The translations under genes and the position numbers were made by a program. DNA of 10,465 bases from a bacterium. GTDB taxonomy: Bacteria > Joyebacterota > Joyebacteria > Joyebacterales > Joyebacteraceae. The notes beneath the pieces are model-generated. The model was given only the letters and a program-made list of their open reading frames with translations, did no database searches and had not been told where the DNA came from. The DNA lies in the NCBI GenBank assembly GCA_029990205.1, contig JAPEKQ010000035.1, positions 1-10,465 on the forward strand. The letters run 5' to 3'. Of this stretch, positions 6,551 through 10,465 are shown in pieces; the first letter of the stretch is position 1; each line of letters starts with the position of its first letter.

Positions 6551-7882
6551 GTGGCTTTCGAACAGCGAGACTCGGGTGTCTTTCGCCGGCGGCGTGTTCT
6601 CGGCGCGACGGCGTCGCTCCTGGTGGTGGTCGTGTTGCTCGTGGTCTCGACCGCGGGGGCTCAGCTTCCGGATGGACTGCGCGGCGACGACTCATCCGAC
6701 GGGCCGGACGGGCGCTGGCGCATGGCCAGGCCCGAGCACCGAGCCGCAATGACCGACGCGCAGCGTGCCGAGGTGGAGCGACTCAATTCCATCGGCTACC
6801 TGTCCGGTTCGCAGGCGGCGCCCGAAGCCAGCGGTGTGACCATCCACGATGCGTCGCGTGTGGAGCCGGGCATCAATCTCGTGCTCTCGGGTCATCGCCC
6901 GGGCGCGGCGCTCATCGACATGGACGGACGCGTCCTCCACGACTGGAGCCTGTCGTTCCTCGACGTGTGGGGGAGTGACAGGGAGGAGGCCGACGAGGAG
7001 AACGCCCAGTACTGGCGCGCGGCACACCTCTTCGAGAACGGCGACATAATCGCGATCTTCGAAGGACTGGGCATGATCAAGGTCGACGCCGGCTCAAACA
7101 TCATCTGGTCCCGCCGCAACAACGCGCATCACGACCTGCAGGTGCTCGATGACGGACGCATCTGCACGTTGACGCGCGAGGCGCACATCGTGCGGCGCGT
7201 CAATCCGAACACACCGATCCTCGAGGACTTCGTCGAGATACTCGACGCCGAAGGCAACTCGCTCAGGCGCGTCTCGGTTCTCGAGGCCTTTGAGAACTCC
7301 GCCTTCTCGAACGCGACCGGCGTCCTCGGGATGCGGCGCATCGGCGACATCTTTCACACGAACTCCGTGGAGTTCCTCGACGGTTCGCTGGCGGATCGCC
7401 TCCCCGCGTTCAAGAAGGGGAACGTCCTCGTTTCGCTTCGCAAGCTCTCCATCGTCGCGGTGATCGACATGGACCGCGAGGAGGTCGTCTGGGCGCTCTC
7501 CGGACTCTGGAAGGCGCAGCACATGCCACGGATGATCCCGGGCGGCACCATGATGGTCTTCGACAACTCCGGGAACGATGGACGGTCGCGCATCGTGGAG
7601 TTCGACCCTGTGACGCAGTCGGTCGAGTGGGTGTACAAGGGCGAGACACCCGAGGAGTTCTATACGCAGATGTGCGGGGCCAACCACCGGCTTCCGAACG
7701 GCAACACGCTCATCGTCGAATCCGACTTCGGCCGGGTGTTCGAGGTGACCGGGACCGGTGAGACGGTGTGGGAGTTCATCAATCCCGAGCGCGCAGGGCG
7801 GAAGCAGGAGCTCATCGGGACGCTGTTCGACGTACGGAGGATCCCTCCCGGGTTCTCGACGTCGTGGGCGTCAGGGCGCTAG
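6551..7882 (+). CDS. Secreted arylsulfotransferase-like beta-propeller protein (Arylsulfotran_2/ASST family)
   Basis: A 443-residue protein with an export signal (basic 12-15, hydrophobic 16-33, A-G-A then Q38). 'RRRVL' could also fit a weak Tat motif. The rest has the repeated beta-propeller pattern of ASST-like proteins: 'GHRPGAALIDMDGRVLHDW' (~114-132), 'HHDLQVLDDGRICTL' (193-207), 'FHTNSVEFLDG' (268-278), 'SLRKLSIVAVIDMDREEVVWALSG' region (295-318), 'QHMPRMIPGGTMMVFDN' (323-339) and 'NHRLPNGNTLI' (378-388). The repeated His residues (H193/H194, H269, H324, H379) plus R297 are candidates for the sulfate-transfer site, by analogy with E. coli ASST, where a histidine is transiently sulfated. 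A role in moving sulfate between phenolic or other acceptors outside the cytoplasm is inferred; some members of this fold may not be enzymes. The GTG at 6551 has GAGGGGG 4 bases upstream. The MscS gene follows after 37 bases. Confidence 0.82.
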   Translation: MAFEQRDSGVFRRRRVLGATASLLVVVVLLVVSTAGAQLPDGLRGDDSSDGPDGRWRMARPEHRAAMTDAQRAEVERLNSIGYLSGSQAAPEASGVTIHDASRVEPGINLVLSGHRPGAALIDMDGRVLHDWSLSFLDVWGSDREEADEENAQYWRAAHLFENGDIIAIFEGLGMIKVDAGSNIIWSRRNNAHHDLQVLDDGRICTLTREAHIVRRVNPNTPILEDFVEILDAEGNSLRRVSVLEAFENSAFSNATGVLGMRRIGDIFHTNSVEFLDGSLADRLPAFKKGNVLVSLRKLSIVAVIDMDREEVVWALSGLWKAQHMPRMIPGGTMMVFDNSGNDGRSRIVEFDPVTQSVEWVYKGETPEEFYTQMCGANHRLPNGNTLIVESDFGRVFEVTGTGETVWEFINPERAGRKQELIGTLFDVRRIPPGFSTSWASGR

Positions 7883-7919
7883 CGCAACCGCGCGATGACA
7901 CATTGATCGAGGAGGACGC

Positions 7920-8855
7920 ATGGACCAGCTGGGTACGCAACTGGGGGCGGCGCTCGGGCTCGAGGCGACCATCGTGACGAGGCTGCTCTGGACGGTCGCC
8001 GTGGTCCTCGTTCTGTGGGTCGTGCGCATGGCCGTGCTCAGGATCGCGTGGCGTCATACTGACGAGCCGAGGTCGCGGTACGCGTGGCGCAAGGCCGTCA
8101 CGTACATCACCGCGTTCATCGGCGTCGTGGCCGTCGGCCGTATCTGGGTGAGCGGGTTCCGGTCGGCGGCGACCTTCGCGGGACTTCTCTCCGCCGGTAT
8201 CGCCATCGCTCTCAAGGACGTCTTCGTCAACCTTGCCGGGTGGTTCTTCATTCTGTGGCGTCGTCCGTTCGTGGTCGGCGACCGTGTCGAGATAGGCGGG
8301 CACCGGGGTGATGTCATCGATCTGAGGGTCTTCCAGTTCACGCTGATGGAGGTCGGCAACTGGGTCGGCGCCGATCAGAGCACCGGGAGGATGCTCCACG
8401 TCCCGAACGGTCTCATCCTGACGTCGCCTCTCGCCAACTACGGGCAGGGGTTCGACTACATCTGGAATGAGATCCCCGTTCTCGTCACGTTCGAGAGCAA
8501 CTGGAAGAAGGCCAAGGCCATCCTCCAGCGCATCGCCGAGGAGCGGTCCGAGGATCCGGGCGAGAAGGCCGAGAGCGAGGTGCGCGAGGCCAGCAAGACG
8601 TACATGATCTTCTACTCGACGCTCACGCCGATCGTGTACACGAGTGTCGAGGAGAGCGGTGTTCTCCTGACCGTCCGCTATCTCTGTCCGCCCAGGAGGC
8701 GACGCGGGACGGAGCACATGATCTGGGAGGACATCCTGGAGGCGTTCGAGGCGGAACCGGACATCGCGCTGGCGTACCCGACGACCCGCTTCTACGCGCA
8801 GGACCGCGCTCGGTCGGGCGCGGGCGAGCAGTCGGGTGGAGGGACCGGGGAGTAG
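7920..8855 (+). CDS. MscS-family small-conductance mechanosensitive ion channel
   Basis: A 311-residue inner-membrane channel, close to the length of E. coli MscS (286). It opens under membrane tension and releases solutes in osmotic downshock. Membrane segments lie at ~18-41 and ~61-78. The pore-lining third helix (~84-113) is rich in Gly and Ala ('FAGLLSAGIAIALKD'), followed by 'FVNLAGWFF' and the beta-domain motif 'RPFVVGDRVEIGGHRGDV' (115-132). 'MLHVPNGLILTSPLANYG' (158-175) matches the conserved V-P-N-G segment. The cytoplasmic domain continues to ~290 and ends in a Gly/Ser-rich tail. ATG at 7920 has AGGAGG 4 bases upstream. It is the second gene of the operon, with a strong hairpin terminator 53 bases after its stop. 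Confidence 0.93.
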   Translation: MDQLGTQLGAALGLEATIVTRLLWTVAVVLVLWVVRMAVLRIAWRHTDEPRSRYAWRKAVTYITAFIGVVAVGRIWVSGFRSAATFAGLLSAGIAIALKDVFVNLAGWFFILWRRPFVVGDRVEIGGHRGDVIDLRVFQFTLMEVGNWVGADQSTGRMLHVPNGLILTSPLANYGQGFDYIWNEIPVLVTFESNWKKAKAILQRIAEERSEDPGEKAESEVREASKTYMIFYSTLTPIVYTSVEESGVLLTVRYLCPPRRRRGTEHMIWEDILEAFEAEPDIALAYPTTRFYAQDRARSGAGEQSGGGTGE

Positions 8856-8908
8856 GGGCGGAGCGCCGCCGCAGAGCGGGGCGCACTTGAGGTTCGATAC
8901 GAACATGC

Positions 8909-8940
8909 GCGGCCGGGAAGAGAACGCTCTTCCCGGCCGT
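8909..8940 (+). terminator. Hairpin terminator after the MscS gene
   Basis: A perfect 12-bp stem, GGCCGGGAAGAG (8911-8922) against CTCTTCCCGGCC (8927-8938), with a four-base AACG loop. It is extended by a C-G pair and a G-T pair on the outside. The following bases GTCTGTCGTTTC are only moderately T-rich, which is common in high-GC genomes. It closes the arylsulfotransferase-like/MscS operon and separates it from the next gene at 9042. Confidence 0.75.
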
Positions 8941-9041
8941 CTGTCGTTTCAGAGACACAGCAGTCGCTGAACGCGGCAGACAGGGCCGAGCGGTCCGGCG
9001 AGAGAGCGGGGCCGGCAACGCCCACAGCAAGGGGGACACCC

Positions 9042-10319
9042 ATGAACCTGAGGAGCAGAGCAACCCTCGCGCTCCCCCTGGTCATCCTGCTCGCGGGATT
9101 CATCATCCCGCTCATGATGGGGGCCGGAGTGGATGAGGGAGCAGACGTCGATGACCGCCCGGGGACTCACGCGGGACGGACAGCGGCCGAGTGGGAGGCG
9201 CTCGCGCGCCGCGCGCTCGCCCGCGGCGCATACGACCGGGCGATCTCGGCGGCGAAGAGCGCCGAGTCCGCGGACGCCGGTGAGCAGTATGGAGAGCTTC
9301 TCGACAACGCCCGGCGCGCGCGCTGGCGGGCTCGTCAGATCGACAGGAACGCCGAGCGGTTCCTCGGTCGGCCCGCGCAGGACCTGGTGTTCGAGTCCGA
9401 TGGCGCAGTGGCCGATGGAGTGCGCGTGGCGATCGCGCTTCCCGGTGAGAGCCTCTGGACGATGGCGACGGCCTGGGTGGCGGCGGACCGCGATGCGCTC
9501 CCGTCCGAGATCGACGACCGATCGCCCGACGTGTACGCCGCCTGGGACCGTCTGACCGCCGCGAACGGCGTTCGCGAGCTCGAGGTCGGCGAGGAGGTTC
9601 TCATTCCGCTGCTCGACACCGAGATGGAGGCCATCGCCGAGGCGAACCGCCGCGACATGGCGTCGCTCGGTGACGCGCTCGCCGCGGCGGATGCCGGTGA
9701 TCCCGATGGCGCGAGGAGCATCATCGAAGGCGTCACGGGGCGTTTCGCGCTCGCGTCGAGCGAATACCATGATGTCATTGAGGCCGTCAGCGCCGCGGAG
9801 GAGGAGAGGAAGGTAGCCCTCGAACAGGATCTCATTATCCGCGCGAGCGACCTCGTCGAATCCTCGCGCTCGCTGTCCAGAGTCGCGTCGCACGGAGAAC
9901 TCGTTCGCACGCTTCGCGAGGCGATGCGGTGCCTCGACGAGGCGGAGGAGCTGTCCGGGGACGAGCGCTATGCGCAGCCTCGGGCCGCGGTCGAGCAGAT
10001 GCTCGATGATGTCGAACGGTACCGCGTTGCGGCCGACGGGTCGGTCAGCGTGCTCAAGCCCGCCGGTGTAGCCTACACGGAGGCGGCCGCCGACGCCGTC
10101 GAGTGGCTGCTCGGTAGAGAGCTTGTCTGGAGTGGGGCGTCGTTCCCCATGAGCGGGGCGAAGACGGACGATGAACGAGCCTGGGCGCGGTACCTCATCG
10201 AGGCCGCGAGGCTGGCGCGGGCGAGCGGCGTGGATGTTGAGCGGCTCATCGCGGACCACGAGACAGAGACGGAGATCGCGCTTCCGAATCCCGAGGACTA
10301 CTTCGCGTCGGGGATCTGA
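9042..10319 (+). CDS. Exported protein of unknown function with TPR-like and degenerate LysM-like segments
   Basis: A 425-residue protein that I cannot place in a named family. Residues 1-28 are a signal peptide or membrane anchor (basic start, then hydrophobic 8-26; no lipobox Cys). Residues ~48-76 resemble one TPR unit (A-x-x-A-L-x-x-G-x-Y-D-R-A-I). Residues ~128-190 look like a LysM repeat: 'VAIALPGESLWTMA' at the start and 'AANGVRELEVGEEVLIPL' at the end, with ~30 extra residues between, where a normal LysM has about half that. Such a fold would bind peptidoglycan. The region 193-330 is helical and rich in Ala, Glu and Arg. Residues ~332-425 form a compact C-terminal segment with 'GRELVWSGASFPMSGAKTDDERAWARYL'. 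The ATG has AAGGGGGA 5 bases upstream. The 101 bases from 8941 to 9041 hold no clear promoter match. The long antisense frame opposite has no such signals. Confidence 0.75.
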   Translation: MNLRSRATLALPLVILLAGFIIPLMMGAGVDEGADVDDRPGTHAGRTAAEWEALARRALARGAYDRAISAAKSAESADAGEQYGELLDNARRARWRARQIDRNAERFLGRPAQDLVFESDGAVADGVRVAIALPGESLWTMATAWVAADRDALPSEIDDRSPDVYAAWDRLTAANGVRELEVGEEVLIPLLDTEMEAIAEANRRDMASLGDALAAADAGDPDGARSIIEGVTGRFALASSEYHDVIEAVSAAEEERKVALEQDLIIRASDLVESSRSLSRVASHGELVRTLREAMRCLDEAEELSGDERYAQPRAAVEQMLDDVERYRVAADGSVSVLKPAGVAYTEAAADAVEWLLGRELVWSGASFPMSGAKTDDERAWARYLIEAARLARASGVDVERLIADHETETEIALPNPEDYFASGI

Positions 10320-10347
10320 CACGTCCCTGCTCTCAACAGCACATTGC

Positions 10348-10407
10348 CGCACCACATACGTCCGCACGACATACGTCCGCACCACATGCATCCGCACCAC
10401 GTGCGAA
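10348..10407. repeat. Four tandem copies of a 15-bp repeat
   Basis: Units start at 10348, 10363, 10378 and 10393: CGCACCACATACGTC, CGCACGACATACGTC, CGCACCACATGCATC and a degenerate last copy CGCACCACGTGCGAA. Units 1 and 2 differ by one base; the array begins 28 bases after the preceding stop codon. Function is unknown: a protein-binding array or a slippage-derived microsatellite are both possible. Confidence 0.8.
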
Positions 10408-10413
10408 GAGGCC

Positions 10414-10444
10414 GACCCCCCCCTCCCGCGGGGGCCCGGGGGTC
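10414..10444. other. Extremely GC-rich inverted repeat near the window edge
   Basis: GACCCCC (10414-10420) is complementary to GGGGGTC (10438-10444), with a nested CCCGCGGG palindrome between. Bases 10414-10465 are almost entirely G and C. No T-tract follows on the plus strand. This could be a terminator-like hairpin for the preceding gene or a low-complexity or low-quality contig end; I cannot tell which. Confidence 0.4.
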
Positions 10445-10465
10445 CGGGGCCCGGCGGGCTGTCGG

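Noticed and set aside
7812-8906. A 364-residue open frame on the minus strand, opposite the MscS gene
   Set aside because: The plus strand encodes an unambiguous MscS protein here; the antisense product has only shadow-like composition.
8949-10400. A 483-residue open frame on the minus strand, opposite the LysM-like gene
   Set aside because: It runs through the tandem repeat and the opposite gene, has Arg/Asp/Val-biased composition and no recognisable motif. The plus-strand gene has a signal peptide, ribosome site and domain-like segments.
1-10465. CRISPR array, tRNA/rRNA, insertion sequence, phage or defence system
   Set aside because: No spaced direct repeats, tRNA-like cloverleaf, transposase, integrase or nuclease/toxin pattern was seen on either strand; the only short tandem repeat has no spacers.

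Overview
The window is GC-rich bacterial DNA. It carries seven recognisable coding regions in two blocks facing away from each other, plus a damaged gene tail at the left edge. A multi-domain fibronectin type III (FN3) secreted protein ends in a FlgD/sorting-type beta domain, and a lipoprotein-type sugar-binding protein and a secreted arylsulfotransferase-like protein are also present. Together with high GC, this recalls uncultured FCB-group lineages (Eisenbacteria, Krumholzibacteriota, Latescibacterota and similar). That placement is inference from protein style, not from a marker gene. Both window ends look like contig ends: the first gene tail loses its reading frame near base 50, and the last ~50 bases are almost pure G/C.

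Left block, minus strand, read from right to left. At 6361-3260 lies a three-gene carbohydrate ABC importer: a lipoprotein binding protein of the trehalose/maltose type, a MalF-type permease and a MalG-type permease. It is driven by a good sigma70-type promoter (-35 TTGACA). No ATPase subunit is encoded in the window. Downstream, with its own near-consensus promoter, is a 947-residue secreted protein (3125-282). It has seven FN3-like modules arranged with a three-module higher-order period, an eighth FN3-like module and a C-terminal FlgD-Ig/sorting-type domain. It meets, tail to tail, the C-terminal fragment of a PP2C/SpoIIE-type phosphatase at 51-251.

Right block, plus strand. A divergent promoter at 6453-6481 precedes a secreted arylsulfotransferase-like beta-propeller protein (6551-7882) and an MscS-family mechanosensitive channel (7920-8855), 37 bases apart and closed by a strong hairpin terminator at 8909-8940. 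A separate envelope protein of unknown function, with a TPR-like segment and a degenerate LysM-like segment, follows at 9042-10319. After it come a four-unit 15-bp tandem repeat and an extreme GC hairpin.

The common theme is the cell envelope and extracellular matter: sugar uptake, a surface adhesin-like protein, sulfate-ester chemistry, osmotic protection and a wall-associated protein. I see no CRISPR array, transposase, phage gene, RNA gene or defence system, and nothing I would call a clearly new system. The most interesting items are the three-module periodicity of the FN3 protein, the LysM-like unknown protein, and the short repeats and promoters around them.
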